Shown: positions 8,031 to 17,357 of the stretch, one piece after another
Position numbering within the stretch: position 1 is the first letter of the stretch
How the letters are laid out: each line of letters begins with the position of its first letter
Source of the DNA: Saccharibacillus alkalitolerans
Lineage (GTDB): Bacteria; Bacillota; Bacilli; Paenibacillales; Paenibacillaceae
DNA: 64,000 nucleotides
NCBI RefSeq assembly: GCF_011090185.1
Contig: NZ_JAAFGS010000010.1
Span: forward strand, 99,651 to 163,650
Reading direction: 5' to 3'
Notes under the pieces: generated by a model
Databases searched by the model: none
What the model was told of the DNA's origin: nothing
The model's input: the letters and a program-made list of their open reading frames with translations, nothing else
Translations under genes and position numbers: made by a program

Positions 8031-10433
8031 TTATTCGCTGCGCAGCGCGGCCACCGGGTCTTTGCGCGACGCGAACTTGGCCGGGATGAATCCGCCGAGC
8101 ACGGTCAGCGCGACGCTGAGCACCACGAGGGCCAGCGCATGCAGCGGATCGAGCACCGCGACGCCCGACAGGTCGGTCATCGACTTCAGCACGGCGTTGA
8201 TCGGAACCGTCAGCAGATACGCGATGGCGATGCCCAGCAGCCCGGAAGCCGCGCCGATGATGAACGTTTCGGCGTTGAACACGCGGGTAATGTCCTTCTT
8301 CCGCGCGCCGAGCGCCCGCAGCACTCCGATCTCCTTCGTCCGTTCCAATACGGAAATGTAGGTGATGATGCCGATCATAATCAGCGACACGAACAGCGAG
8401 ATCGAAGCGAACGCGATCAGCACGATCGTGATTCCGTTCATAATGCCGCTCGATAAGCGGGTGACCGTCGCCGCCAAGTCGGTATAGATCACCTGATCCT
8501 CGGTCTCTTTGCCCGCGTTCCAGGCGTCGAGGTAGGCCGTAATGTCTTCTTTCGCGTTGAAATCTTTCGGGTACAGCGAGACCGAGGCCGGCTGCGAAGA
8601 AGCGCCGAGCGCGGATAAGGCCTGGTCCAGCGTTGTCGCGTCCGCCGGGTCGACGCCGCTTCCGGAAGAAGGCCCCCCCATACCCGGAGGTCCGAAGCCT
8701 GTTCCTCCGAATGCGGAAAACGGATTCGCCCGGTTGAACGGACGTCCCCCGATCACGTTGACCGCCGGATTATCCCGTTGGGCCCGCACCACCGCCGAAG
8801 ACTGCGCGTCGGCGATGAATTGTTCGGTCAGCTCGTCGGAATACGCGATGCCCGGGTCCATGGTGGACATCGGCGAATCCCGCTTTTTCCGAATGATGCC
8901 CGATACGGTCAACGTCACCGACTTCGGATTCTCGTACAGCGCATCCAATTCCGGCCCGGCGGCCCGTTCGAACAGCCCGCCGTCCGCGCTTCGGTAAAAC
9001 AGATCGTTCGGAACCAACTTGAACGTCGCGCCGACGATTCGGTCGAAATCGATGGAGGGGGCGCCGAAGTCGAAACCCAGCGCTTCGAGCGCCGAAGCGT
9101 CGATCCGGTTATACCCGTCCACGACGAGCACCAGATCGGTCGGCTCCGTCGGCAGCCCGCCCGCCAGCACGTCGTACACCTGCTCCAGATAGCTCCCCCC
9201 CACGCCCGCGGGCTTGGAAGGATAGGAGGCAAATCCCGCCCCGCCGGGATCGACGCCGGATACTTCGCCGTCCGCCGAACGCTTGAGCACGTTCAGGTTG
9301 GTTTCCCGCGTAAACGAAATGCCGTCCAGCAGCGCCGGATCGATCGCATTCACGTAATCCAAATACTCGTCCGTAATACGGTTCGCATGCAGAACGGTGT
9401 TAATCGCCGGATTGTACGGGTATACCTGCCGGTCCTGCGGGAATTCCGGCAGCGGGACTTCGTCGCCGCCCGGCGTGCCCGGGGGCGGCTGCGTGAAGTC
9501 GATGTTCGCCGCCGTGCGGCTGATCGTAACGGGAAAATTGGACAGCGCGCCGGATTCGTACTTGCTGATCTGCTTGTCGAAGCCGTTCGACAGCGACAGA
9601 ATCAGAGCGATGCCGATAATGCCGATGCTCGACGCGAACGCCGTCAGCGCGGTTCTCCATTTCTTAGTGGCGATGTTGCGGCCCGACAGCTTTAACGCGG
9701 TCAGGTAGCTCATCGCCGTTTTTTTCAGCATGTAATCCGTCGTTTCGCCTCCCGTCTCCGGGGGGTTGCTGTCCGAGACGACCTGCCCGTCGCGGAACTG
9801 CACGATCCGGTCGGCGTATCGTTCCGCGAGTTCCGGATTGTGCGTGACCATGACGACAAGCTTGTCGCCGGCGATCTCGCGAATCAGATCCATGATTTGC
9901 GCGCTCGTCGCCGTGTCCAGCGCGCCGGTCGGCTCGTCGGCGAGGATGATATCGGGATCGTTGGCAAGCGCGCGTGCGATCGCCACCCGCTGCATCTGTC
10001 CGCCGGAGAGCTGTCCCGGCTTTTTGTGCATGTGTTCCTTGAGGCCGACCCTCTCAAGCACTTCTTCCGCCTTCCGGCGCCGAACCGAAGCGCTTATCCC
10101 GCTGAGCGTCATGCCCATTTCCACGTTGCCCACGATGCTCATATGCGAAATCAGATTGTAACTTTGGAACACGAATCCTACGCTGTTGTTGCGATAGGCG
10201 TCCCAGTCGCGGTCCTTGAACCGCTTGGTCGATTGTCCGTTAATTAAAAGATCGCCTTCGTCGTAGCGGTCCAAGCCTCCGATCAGATTCAGGCAGGTCG
10301 TCTTGCCCGAGCCGCTGGGACCGAGGATCGCGACGAATTCGCTTTCGCGAAACGTCAAGCTGACCTTATCCAGCGCGGTTTGCGTAAAGTCCCCCGTCGT
10401 GTACCGTTTGGAAATGCGTTCGAGTCGAAGCAT
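8031..10433 (-). CDS. Fused ABC ATPase / FtsX-type permease (MacB-like)
   Basis: An 800-residue single-chain ABC transporter half. Residues 1-225 are a LolD/MacB-type ATPase: Walker A GPSGSGKT, signature LSGGQMQR, Walker B DIILADEPTGALD, H-loop VMVTHN. A first membrane segment follows near residue 275, then a ~330-residue extracellular domain rich in Gly and Pro, and three membrane helices with the FtsX core FVSLIMIGIITYISVLERTKEIGVLRALGA. Such mechanotransmission transporters export peptides, act on lipoproteins, or provide antibiotic resistance. The ATG at 10433 is taken from its AAAGGAG site and the ATPase start; the open frame extends to 10622 without support. No partner kinase or adaptor gene is adjacent, so the substrate is unknown. 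Confidence 0.85.
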   Translation of the reverse strand: MLRLERISKRYTTGDFTQTALDKVSLTFRESEFVAILGPSGSGKTTCLNLIGGLDRYDEGDLLINGQSTKRFKDRDWDAYRNNSVGFVFQSYNLISHMSIVGNVEMGMTLSGISASVRRRKAEEVLERVGLKEHMHKKPGQLSGGQMQRVAIARALANDPDIILADEPTGALDTATSAQIMDLIREIAGDKLVVMVTHNPELAERYADRIVQFRDGQVVSDSNPPETGGETTDYMLKKTAMSYLTALKLSGRNIATKKWRTALTAFASSIGIIGIALILSLSNGFDKQISKYESGALSNFPVTISRTAANIDFTQPPPGTPGGDEVPLPEFPQDRQVYPYNPAINTVLHANRITDEYLDYVNAIDPALLDGISFTRETNLNVLKRSADGEVSGVDPGGAGFASYPSKPAGVGGSYLEQVYDVLAGGLPTEPTDLVLVVDGYNRIDASALEALGFDFGAPSIDFDRIVGATFKLVPNDLFYRSADGGLFERAAGPELDALYENPKSVTLTVSGIIRKKRDSPMSTMDPGIAYSDELTEQFIADAQSSAVVRAQRDNPAVNVIGGRPFNRANPFSAFGGTGFGPPGMGGPSSGSGVDPADATTLDQALSALGASSQPASVSLYPKDFNAKEDITAYLDAWNAGKETEDQVIYTDLAATVTRLSSGIMNGITIVLIAFASISLFVSLIMIGIITYISVLERTKEIGVLRALGARKKDITRVFNAETFIIGAASGLLGIAIAYLLTVPINAVLKSMTDLSGVAVLDPLHALALVVLSVALTVLGGFIPAKFASRKDPVAALRSE

Positions 10434-10473
10434 GAGAGGTTCTCCTTTCCCTGCGCGGCGCCGGCCGGATTGA

Positions 10474-10485
10474 TGCACCGGTGCA
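10474..10485. promoter_or_regulatory. 12-base palindrome upstream of the ABC/FtsX gene
   Basis: TGCACCGGTGCA is a perfect palindrome about 40 bases upstream of the start codon, between the previous terminator and the gene. This is a plausible repressor operator position, but no regulator is encoded next to it. Confidence 0.3.
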
Positions 10486-10549
10486 CTTTCATCGTAGCAC
10501 GTTCGGGAACGGTCTTCATCCTTCGCCTTCATTTGGACAAATTCGAAGC

Positions 10550-10576
10550 AAAAAAAAGAGAGCCTGCGGAGGCTCC
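10550..10576 (-). terminator. Terminator after the DUF6509-like gene
   Basis: On the minus strand GAGCCTCCGCAGGCTC followed by TCTTTTTTT; it closes the helicase/DUF6509 transcript ahead of the ABC/FtsX gene. Confidence 0.8.
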
Positions 10577-10649
10577 CCTTAAAAAACCGAATTTGTCTCA
10601 ACCCGCCAATACGCCGCGTCAAGTTCCCGTCATCGGCCGCAGACCGGAA

Positions 10650-10946
10650 TTACTCTTCGCCTTCCGCGTAGTGCGCGGCGCAGAACGCTTCCGTTTCTTC
10701 CAGTTCGTCGTCCTCGAGATCGAATTCCAGCACCTTCTGCGTGCCGCGCTCGATGATTTCGTGCTTGACGATCCGCTTCTCCTCGCCGTTCACGGCATAG
10801 ATTACGCGCAGCAGCAGACCCTGCGGCGTATACAGCTCGTCCTCCTCGTCGACTTCGAATTCGAGCATGAATTCGTAGCGCTCGCCCTGTACGATGCCGA
10901 AGGCGTCGCGAATTTTCTCGACCGTGTATTCCGTGAATTCCATCAT
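10650..10946 (-). CDS. DUF6509-like small acidic protein
   Basis: A 98-residue, strongly acidic protein beginning MMEFTEYTVEKIRDAFGIVQG and containing RYEFMLEFEVDEEDELYTPQG. I associate this pattern with the DUF6509 family of Bacillales, function unknown; that naming is from memory and moderate. It has no signal peptide or membrane segment. Its ATG overlaps the stop of the upstream helicase gene (ATGA), with AAAGGAG inside the helicase end, so the two are translationally coupled. Confidence 0.7.
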   Translation of the reverse strand: MMEFTEYTVEKIRDAFGIVQGERYEFMLEFEVDEEDELYTPQGLLLRVIYAVNGEEKRIVKHEIIERGTQKVLEFDLEDDELEETEAFCAAHYAEGEE

Positions 10947-12898
10947 TCATTCTCCTTTGCGGCGCCGGCCGGCAGCAGGCTGCCTACCCGTTCGCGCACG
11001 TCCTGTTGTTGTAAAGCTTCGCCGAAGATATCGACTCGCCCGCTGTCTCCGCTCGTGCGGATCAGACGGCCGATGCCCTGACGCAGACGCAGCAGCATGT
11101 ACGGCATATCGACCTCGCCGAACGGGTCCGCGGACTCCCTGCGCTTGGCGGCGAATACCGGATCGTTCGGCGGGAACGGCAGCTCCCAGATCACGACGTG
11201 ATTCAGGGAATCGCCCGGCACGTCGAGACCTTCCCACAGCGTCACGGCGCACAGATTGACGAACGTGCCGTTCTGGAACTCCGAGATGAGCCGGCTGATC
11301 TCCGCGTCGCCTTCGTACAGCATCGGGAATTCCGCGAACTCGGCACGCGAATCGGCCTCGGCGCGGAACGCTTCCATCGCTTCACGCGACGGGAACAGCA
11401 GCAGCGTGCCGCCCTCGCGGCGGCGCAGTCCGCGAAGCACGTGATCCGCCTTGGCCGCGACGGACGCCTCCGTATGCAGCGCGGCCTTCATGCTCTCTTC
11501 GTAATCGTACGGCGATGCGACAGAGAACGACAGGTAGTCGCTTACGCCGAGGCTGTCCGCGATATAGTCGAACGACTCGTCCGCCGACAGCGTGGCCGAA
11601 GAGAAAATGATCGGCATCTTTTTGCCGAAGACCCGCTCGTTCAGAATTTCCTTGACCTTTTTCGGCATCAGCACGAGCGTCATGTCGCCCTTGTCGTCCT
11701 GCGTCCAGCAGATCAGCTCGCGCGGATTATTGAACAGCGCCAGCGCCGTCTGCATCATCTCCAGATGCTCTTCCACGATGCGCAGCTGGTATTCGTCCAG
11801 GCTGAACATGCCGCTCTCGAACACGATCTCTTCCTCGATCGCGTCGACCGCCGCGCGGAACGCGCTCACGCCGTTCATCAGCTCGGCGGACAATTCGAGT
11901 TCGCTGCGCTCCGATGCCGGAACTTTGGTGCTGTATCGTTCCAGCAGCGCGAACAGATCGTCGCTGCGCTCGATCGCGCGCTCGACGGCAAGCGCCAGCG
12001 TCTCGCGGACTTCTCCTTCGAGCAGCCGGGTCACGATCGATTCGAACGCCGAATGTTTGAGCTTGTAGGTCAACGCGCTCTGGGCGGCCGTTTCCAGCAG
12101 ATGTCCTTCGTCGAATACGACGGAGCTGTGCTCCGGCAGCAGCGGCAGCTGGCCTTCGCGCTTGCGCGCTTCGTACGTCCACACATGCTCCATGTAAAAG
12201 TCGTGCGAGCATACGATCAGATCGGTCGCTTTGCGGTAATGGTCGCGCGACAGCGTCTGTCCGCAGCGATGGCGGCGCGGGCAGATCAGACAATCCTGGA
12301 ACACGTCCCAGCCTACCTTGTTCCACTGCCGGTCGTCCAGCTCCGGATAATCTTTGCGGCTGCCGTACGGGTAAAACGCCTGCAGCGTGTCCGGGAAATG
12401 CACGAACGGCGGAAGTTCTTCGTAGATCTCCTGAAAGATCTGCTCGTCTTCGCCCGGACCGCGCACCTCTTCGAGCTTATTGAGGCAGAGGTACTGATCC
12501 TGCGACTTGCCCAGACGCACGTCGATGTTCAAATTCAGATGGCGGGCAATCTTGGCGATATCGCCTTCCGGCTTGACGAGCTGCTCGATCAGCGACTCGT
12601 CGGCGCAGGCGATGACTGCCGGCTTGCGGGTATAGCGGGCATACAGCGACGCGTACAGCAGATACACGAGCGTCTTGCCCGTTCCGACGCCGGCTTCGGC
12701 GAAAATGGTCTTTTTTTCTTTATAAGCGCGCTCCAGCTGGAACGCCATGAAAATCTGTTCGTCGCGGGTCTCGAAACCCGCCTCGGGCAAAATATCGTAA
12801 AAAACGTCCGCGATCCAGTCGGATGCCTGATCCAAAAAAGGCGCCGCGGGATCGAACGTGAACGGATAAGTAGTGGTCAAAGCGGTTATAGCCTCCAT
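10943..12898 (-). CDS. Rad3/DinG-type Fe-S ATP-dependent DNA helicase
   Basis: A 651-residue superfamily 2 helicase of the XPD/Rad3/DinG group (5'-3' unwinding in characterised relatives; role in repair or R-loop/D-loop removal). Walker A is EAGVGTGKT near residue 70. Four cysteines fitting the Fe-S cluster lie at ~135 (QYLCLNK) and ~205-213 (DCLICPRRHRC). The Walker B/DEAH box is DEGH near 260, and motif VI reads RQGIGRLIRT near 620. Unlike B. subtilis DinG there is no N-terminal exonuclease domain. The start (ATG at 12898) has only a weak ribosome site, so a slightly different start is possible. It is coupled to the DUF6509-like gene downstream. Confidence 0.88.
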   Translation of the reverse strand: MEAITALTTTYPFTFDPAAPFLDQASDWIADVFYDILPEAGFETRDEQIFMAFQLERAYKEKKTIFAEAGVGTGKTLVYLLYASLYARYTRKPAVIACADESLIEQLVKPEGDIAKIARHLNLNIDVRLGKSQDQYLCLNKLEEVRGPGEDEQIFQEIYEELPPFVHFPDTLQAFYPYGSRKDYPELDDRQWNKVGWDVFQDCLICPRRHRCGQTLSRDHYRKATDLIVCSHDFYMEHVWTYEARKREGQLPLLPEHSSVVFDEGHLLETAAQSALTYKLKHSAFESIVTRLLEGEVRETLALAVERAIERSDDLFALLERYSTKVPASERSELELSAELMNGVSAFRAAVDAIEEEIVFESGMFSLDEYQLRIVEEHLEMMQTALALFNNPRELICWTQDDKGDMTLVLMPKKVKEILNERVFGKKMPIIFSSATLSADESFDYIADSLGVSDYLSFSVASPYDYEESMKAALHTEASVAAKADHVLRGLRRREGGTLLLFPSREAMEAFRAEADSRAEFAEFPMLYEGDAEISRLISEFQNGTFVNLCAVTLWEGLDVPGDSLNHVVIWELPFPPNDPVFAAKRRESADPFGEVDMPYMLLRLRQGIGRLIRTSGDSGRVDIFGEALQQQDVRERVGSLLPAGAAKENE

Positions 12899-13202
12899 TG
12901 AACTTGCGGATTTGGGTGAATCGATCCTGAAAGACGGCGATTGTCAAAAAGTCAACAATCGGGCCACCCGTCATTATAACCGGAAAAGCCGATCTTGGCG
13001 AGAGGGGTTTTGGATGGACGCTTAAGATTCCGGCGAAAAAGTCGCGCGAATAACGCCGGAAATCGAGCAAAAGCCGCTTCCTTTACAGTTGCAGTGTAAA
13101 GGAAGCGGCGGAAGCGCGGCTTATACGGTTATGAGGCCATGGTGAAGACGGAGAGCGAAAACGGACGAATTCCGGTTCCCAACAAAGGGAGCGGCTTCGG
13201 GG
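12899..13202. other. Intergenic region between helicase and unknown gene
   Basis: 304 bases without a supportable gene. It holds the helicase promoter region and a 15-base-stem hairpin (13073-13109). Short frames here are antisense to or out of phase with neighbours and lack ribosome sites. Confidence 0.6.
13073..13109 (-). terminator. Terminator of the sigma/ABC operon
   Basis: A perfect 15-base stem (GCCGCTTCCTTTACA and complement) with a 7-base loop, followed on the minus strand by TTTTG. It lies about 90 bases past the stop of the gene at 13203. Confidence 0.75.
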
Positions 13203-13769
13203 TCAACGCCCTTCACGCTCCTCCGGCTTGTCCTTCGCCAGCAGTTCGTCGACGGTATCCCAGCGATGCCGGTATTTCTCCAACCGGGGATGAAGGCGCG
13301 CAGGCGGTTCGTCCACCACAAGGCGGATGCGCACGATCCATTCCTCGAACGTGGCGAAAGAAGCGAACCGGTTGGCGTTATCGGCGGTCAGGTACAGGAA
13401 CAGCGGCGACGGATATTTTTCGTCCATGAACCGCAGCGCCGCCTCCAGCGGCGTATACTTTTTGCGCTTGCCGTCCCAGTTTTCGACCGTGACGTTGCGC
13501 ATGATCCGCTGATCGCGCCGCCATTCGTGCACCCGGTCGTCCCGTTTGTAAAAAGCGCTGGCGGTTTCTCCGGTCAAACGCTTGACGGTCGCTTCATGCA
13601 GCGGATACAGCACCAGCTGCGAGAACGATCGCGCCGCGGCCGCCTGCGCCGCGCGCGCTAACTGTTCGTCGGTCGTATGCTGGAACGAATCGTAATAAAT
13701 CATCGTTCCTTTGAGCGACGGTTTCGAGGCTTCGGTTCCGAACGGAATATGATAAGTTTGTCGGCCCAT
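13203..13769 (-). CDS. Conserved-looking protein of unknown function
   Basis: A 188-residue soluble protein without signal or membrane segments. It starts at ATG 13769 with GAAGGGAA upstream. Notable blocks are MIYYDSFQHTT, SQLVLYPLHEATVKRL and PLFLYLTADNANRFASF; they look like conserved core segments but I do not recognise the family. The C-terminus is highly charged (Lys/Glu/Arg). It follows the ABC permease by 26 bases on the same strand and precedes the terminator at 13073, so it is probably the last gene of the sigma/anti-sigma/ABC operon. Function unknown. Confidence 0.75.
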   Translation of the reverse strand: MGRQTYHIPFGTEASKPSLKGTMIYYDSFQHTTDEQLARAAQAAAARSFSQLVLYPLHEATVKRLTGETASAFYKRDDRVHEWRRDQRIMRNVTVENWDGKRKKYTPLEAALRFMDEKYPSPLFLYLTADNANRFASFATFEEWIVRIRLVVDEPPARLHPRLEKYRHRWDTVDELLAKDKPEEREGR

Positions 13770-13795
13770 AAACGTTCCCTTCCTTCATCATGGTC

Positions 13796-14635
13796 TTAAA
13801 AGTCTTTCCTTTTAAATAACCACAATCCGAGCCCGAAAGCAAAAACGGTATAAATCAAAGCATAGACGATAAACGCGTTCGAAGGCGGATTGCCTCCCGT
13901 CAGAAACGGAATCGTTTCGCCCGCGCCCTGGGTAAGCACGTACTGCATACGGCGGTTGAGTCCATCGCCCGGCATGACGAGCGACAGGAGCGCGCCGATC
14001 CGCGATAAAGTCGCCTGGACGTCGGGTTCGACCGGAAGCACGCCCCGCACTTTTTCGACCATGCCCCCGAGCCAGCCCGCTCCGTACATCATCGTCACGA
14101 AGACGCCGTTGCCGATTCCCGAGAACAGGCACGATCCGAGCATCGAAAGACTGACCAAAGCCGGTACCGCGGCCAAAAACAACAGCAGCGAAGAGACATT
14201 GTCGCCCGCATGTCGATTGAAGCCGGCATGCACGCCCGTGATCGCGACGATGCAAACGTACAGCAGCAGCGCGTATGTACCGATCAACGACACATAACCG
14301 ATCCAGCGCCCCACATACCATTTCCAACGCGGAATCGGACGGGTAAGCACCGCCTGCAGCACGCCCTGCTCCGCTTCGCCGGAAATGACCGAAAACGAGC
14401 TGAAGATCGCCAAGAAAGCGACGACGAAGCCGCCGAAAAAGAAGCCTAGAGACAGAATCGCGCTGCGGCGGGCGAATTGGCCGATCAAATCGGAAGCTGC
14501 GCCTCCGCCCGGCAGCGCGACCGTATCCGCGATAAACCAAAAAACGGCCAGGAAAAGAGCCGTCAGCACGAGCGTGATCAGCAGCATTTTGCGGCGGGCC
14601 ATCTCCTGCCACGTCGCCCGTATGATCGTATTCAT
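13796..14635 (-). CDS. ABC-2 type transporter permease
   Basis: A 279-residue membrane protein with about six hydrophobic segments, starting MNTIIRATWQEMARRKMLL, the typical cytoplasmic lead-in of ABC-2 permeases. ISGEAEQGVLQAVLTRPIPRWKWYVGRWIGY is the usual cytoplasmic loop (E..Q.....TRPI.R) of this class (~residues 85-115). The ATG at 14635 overlaps the ATPase stop (ATGA) and has GGGGGGAG upstream; the longer open frame up to 15325 runs over the ATPase gene and is not real. Together with the ATPase it forms an exporter under an ECF sigma/anti-sigma pair; the exported compound is unknown. Confidence 0.85.
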   Translation of the reverse strand: MNTIIRATWQEMARRKMLLITLVLTALFLAVFWFIADTVALPGGGAASDLIGQFARRSAILSLGFFFGGFVVAFLAIFSSFSVISGEAEQGVLQAVLTRPIPRWKWYVGRWIGYVSLIGTYALLLYVCIVAITGVHAGFNRHAGDNVSSLLLFLAAVPALVSLSMLGSCLFSGIGNGVFVTMMYGAGWLGGMVEKVRGVLPVEPDVQATLSRIGALLSLVMPGDGLNRRMQYVLTQGAGETIPFLTGGNPPSNAFIVYALIYTVFAFGLGLWLFKRKDF

Positions 14636-15609
14636 CGACTCTCCCCCCTCTGGTCGCGTCCGGATACGGTTTCGAGGAACCAATCTTCGAGTTTTTCCCG
14701 GTAAGCGTTCGATTCGTACAACGTCATCCCCTGTTCGACGATCAAAGCGTTCAGCAATGCGGCCCGGTACTCGTCCTCGAGTTCGGCTTCCAACCAGACG
14801 GGCTCGTCCCAACCGGCGTCGGCCGGCACTTCCGCCGTCAAAACAACGCCGCTTTCTTCCTGCAGCCAATCCAGCAGAAGAAGCGAAAACCCGCCGACTT
14901 TGAAGCGCCAGCGGACTTTCGTTTTCAACATATCCGGTACCGAACCCGAGCGGATCATGTCTCCGTTCAGCATAAGCGCCATCCGGTCGCATACCGCTTC
15001 GACGTCTTCCATCAAGTGCGAATTGAGAAACAGCGTTTTGCCTCTTTTTTTCAATTCCAGCAGCAGTTCGCGCACTTCGCGGCGTCCGACGGGGTCCATC
15101 GCCGAAGACGGTTCGTCCAAAAACAGGATGTCGGGATCGCCGAGAAGCGCGCAGGCCAATCCGAGACGCTGCTGCATGCCTTTCGAATACTGCTTGACGC
15201 GGTCGGAACCGCGCTTGCCGATGCCGACTTCGTCCAGACGGGCGCGGATTTTCGATTTGGCGTCGAGGTTTTCGAGTCCCAGAAGACCGGCGTGCATGCG
15301 CATCACCTCTTCGCCCGTCAGCCATTCGGGATACCGGTACAGTTCCGGCAGATAACCGATCAAACGCCGGGCTTCCAAAGAACCGATCGGGCTTCCGAAC
15401 AATTCGCCTTCGCCGCCGCTCGGCCGGACAAGTCCGACCAGCATTTTGACGAACGTGCTTTTGCCCGCCCCGTTGGGACCGAGGAAGCCGAAGGCTTCCC
15501 CTTTCCCCACCGTCAGCGTGATGTTCCTGCAGCCGCGTCCGTTATCGTAAATTTTACTGAGTCCTTGGGTATGAACGGCAGGCATCGCCGCATCGGGGAT
15601 TACGTTCAC
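14632..15609 (-). CDS. ABC transporter ATP-binding protein
   Basis: A 325-residue DrrA/CcmA-class ATPase. Walker A is GPNGAGKST (~residue 43), signature YSKGMQQRLG (~140), Walker B DILFLDEPSSAMDP (~160) and H-loop LNSHLMEDVE. The ~100-residue C-terminal extension after the ATPase core (MLKTKVRWRFKVGG... to the end) is longer than in the minimal family and may bind the permease or a substrate. Its start overlaps the anti-sigma stop and its stop overlaps the permease start (both ATGA), which shows tight translational coupling. Confidence 0.88.
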   Translation of the reverse strand: MNVIPDAAMPAVHTQGLSKIYDNGRGCRNITLTVGKGEAFGFLGPNGAGKSTFVKMLVGLVRPSGGEGELFGSPIGSLEARRLIGYLPELYRYPEWLTGEEVMRMHAGLLGLENLDAKSKIRARLDEVGIGKRGSDRVKQYSKGMQQRLGLACALLGDPDILFLDEPSSAMDPVGRREVRELLLELKKRGKTLFLNSHLMEDVEAVCDRMALMLNGDMIRSGSVPDMLKTKVRWRFKVGGFSLLLLDWLQEESGVVLTAEVPADAGWDEPVWLEAELEDEYRAALLNALIVEQGMTLYESNAYREKLEDWFLETVSGRDQRGESR

Positions 15610-16742
15610 TGCGCGACCAGTCCTTTCAGGAATTCGAGGAAGCCCGCTTCGTTTTGACGGAAGCTTTCACTCGCATTAAACTCGAACAATTGATTGTCTT
15701 TGCTCCAGAAAGCGGTGTAGCGCTTGCCTTCCGCGTCGTACATGTAAGTCGCTTTTACGCCGTTCACGTCGATCTGGTGCGCGGCGCCGTTGGCATACAT
15801 CGGCAGCGGAAGTTTTCCGCTCGATACGGCCGAATGTTCCAGACTGTTTTTCAACTCTCCCGGCAAAGCCGGGAAATTGATGACGGCCTTCATTGTTTCT
15901 TCGACCGGGAACGTATCGTCGAATTCCACGGTCGGCATATTCGACTGCGTCAACACGGCCCAATTGTTGCCGGTGTCGTCGCCCGGATTGAAATTGTAAT
16001 AGATCGCAGCCGGAGAAATCAGCGTGATCGCTTTGCCGTCCGCTTCCTGCGGGAACAGATGCGGCGCGCCCAGCCGGCGCATCGTCTCGTTGACTTCCGC
16101 CACGTTCAGCTTCATGACCGTCTTGCTTCCTTTCCACATGCTCATCGTGCTTTCCCCTCCGTCCGGCGCGACGATCGGTTTGAATCCGAGTTTCGTTCTG
16201 AACGTTTCCGGCGTTTCGTCCTCTTCGAATTTGCCCAGCGAAATGCTCTCGGAGCTGCCGTAGCGGTTGTTGGATTCGTACGACTCGCCGTAGTTATAGA
16301 CCGACTGGATCATATTCCGCATATCGTTCTCCTGCACGAGCACCACGTCCTGCATCGTAAACCGGTTCAGCATATCCGCCAACGCCCGGTTGCCGGCCGG
16401 CGTGACGGCCGTGACGATCGCGGCCGCGGCGGCTGCGGTCACCGCCAGCCGGACGATGTTTTTGCGCGCTTTGGCAGACAGACGGCGGCGGGCGGCGGGT
16501 GCGGCGGCCGGCGACGAAACCGCGGCAGCGGCCGATTCCGCCGATTCGTTACGCGCGGAAGTTCCGGAAACGGTCACGGTTTCCGCAGCGGCAGCCGCTT
16601 GCTCGCTCTGCGCGGCAGTCCTGCGTTCGTTCCAAGTCGCCCATGCTGGATTGGCCGGTTCGCTTTGCAAACGGGCTTCCATTCGGGTCCAAGCTTCCCG
16701 CGCCAGAGCTTGATCGCGTTCGGTTTCTTTATTCGTTGTCAT
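15606..16742 (-). CDS. Anti-sigma factor-like membrane protein
   Basis: A 378-residue protein with a cytoplasmic N-terminus (MTTNKETERDQALAREAWTR), an Ala-rich stretch, one membrane segment at ~97-117 (IVRLAVTAAAAAAIVTAV) preceded by basic residues (RRRLSAKARK), and a ~250-residue outside domain containing TFRTKLGFKP and TAFWSKDNQLFEF blocks. This topology, and its place 46 bases downstream of an ECF sigma gene, fit a regulator that holds the sigma factor at the membrane. It lacks a visible zinc-binding HxxxCxxC motif, so it is not of the ZAS type. The outside domain resembles DUF4367-like sensors only loosely. Confidence 0.7.
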   Translation of the reverse strand: MTTNKETERDQALAREAWTRMEARLQSEPANPAWATWNERRTAAQSEQAAAAAETVTVSGTSARNESAESAAAAVSSPAAAPAARRRLSAKARKNIVRLAVTAAAAAAIVTAVTPAGNRALADMLNRFTMQDVVLVQENDMRNMIQSVYNYGESYESNNRYGSSESISLGKFEEDETPETFRTKLGFKPIVAPDGGESTMSMWKGSKTVMKLNVAEVNETMRRLGAPHLFPQEADGKAITLISPAAIYYNFNPGDDTGNNWAVLTQSNMPTVEFDDTFPVEETMKAVINFPALPGELKNSLEHSAVSSGKLPLPMYANGAAHQIDVNGVKATYMYDAEGKRYTAFWSKDNQLFEFNASESFRQNEAGFLEFLKGLVAQ

Positions 16743-16788
16743 CCTTTTTTCCTCCCAATAAGTTCAAGTTCGAGTGGCCATCGGCTTC

Positions 16789-17316
16789 TTATAGTTCTAA
16801 TCCGTTCGGTTTGCCAGCGGCGCGTTTGCGCAGCTTGTCGGCGGCCCGGTTCAGCAGCGAACCGACTCTCGGCGGCTGGACCGCGATTTCTTCGGCGATC
16901 TCGGCGTAGCTGTAGCCGGAATACTTAAGCATCAGCACCCTGCGGTCCCGCTCCGGCAGTTCGTCCAGCAGTTCGCTCACCTGTTCCCGCTCTTCGCTGC
17001 GAAGCAGCGCTTCTTCGCCGCTCTCCCACGTATTTTCGCGGTCGAAATACTGTTCCTGCTTCTCCTGCAGCTTCCTCTGCCGGACCAGCCGATCGGTATG
17101 GTCGTAGGCGATCCGGGTCAGCACCCGATGCAGCCAGGCGCCGAGCACCCTCGGATCGTCCGGCGGATTGCGGTACAGCCGCAGGAACACCTCCTGCGCC
17201 AAATCCTCCGCCGTCGCCTCGTCTTTGACCATCGCGATCAGCTTCCGGCGCACGCCGGGGTAATATTCAAGAAATACCGCGCGAAACGCATCGGATTCCG
17301 TATAAGAATTATCCAT
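16789..17316 (-). CDS. ECF-type RNA polymerase sigma factor
   Basis: A 175-residue sigma-70 family protein with only regions 2 and 4. Region 2 is EYYPGVRRKLIAMVKDEATAEDLAQEVFLRLY (~12-43) and region 4 is LLDELPERDRRVLMLKYSGYSYAEIAEEI (~115-143) with the recognition helix after it (VQPPRVGSLLNRAADKLRKR). ATG at 17316 has a consensus AAGGAGG site. It heads an operon sigma, anti-sigma, ABC ATPase, ABC permease and an unknown gene, suggesting an envelope- or antimicrobial-stress response that induces its own exporter. A possible self-recognised promoter lies upstream. Confidence 0.88.
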   Translation of the reverse strand: MDNSYTESDAFRAVFLEYYPGVRRKLIAMVKDEATAEDLAQEVFLRLYRNPPDDPRVLGAWLHRVLTRIAYDHTDRLVRQRKLQEKQEQYFDRENTWESGEEALLRSEEREQVSELLDELPERDRRVLMLKYSGYSYAEIAEEIAVQPPRVGSLLNRAADKLRKRAAGKPNGLEL

Positions 17317-17357
17317 CGGTAAACCTCCTTGTGAAGTGCGGCCGCTCTTCCTTGCCG

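Noticed and set aside
11198..12901. 567-residue plus-strand frame
   Set aside because: Antisense shadow of the helicase, whose Walker and Fe-S motifs are on the minus strand.
13796..15325. 509-residue frame covering the ABC permease and much of the ATPase gene
   Set aside because: The N-terminal 230 residues are an out-of-frame reading of the ATPase; the permease starts at 14635 with its own ribosome site.
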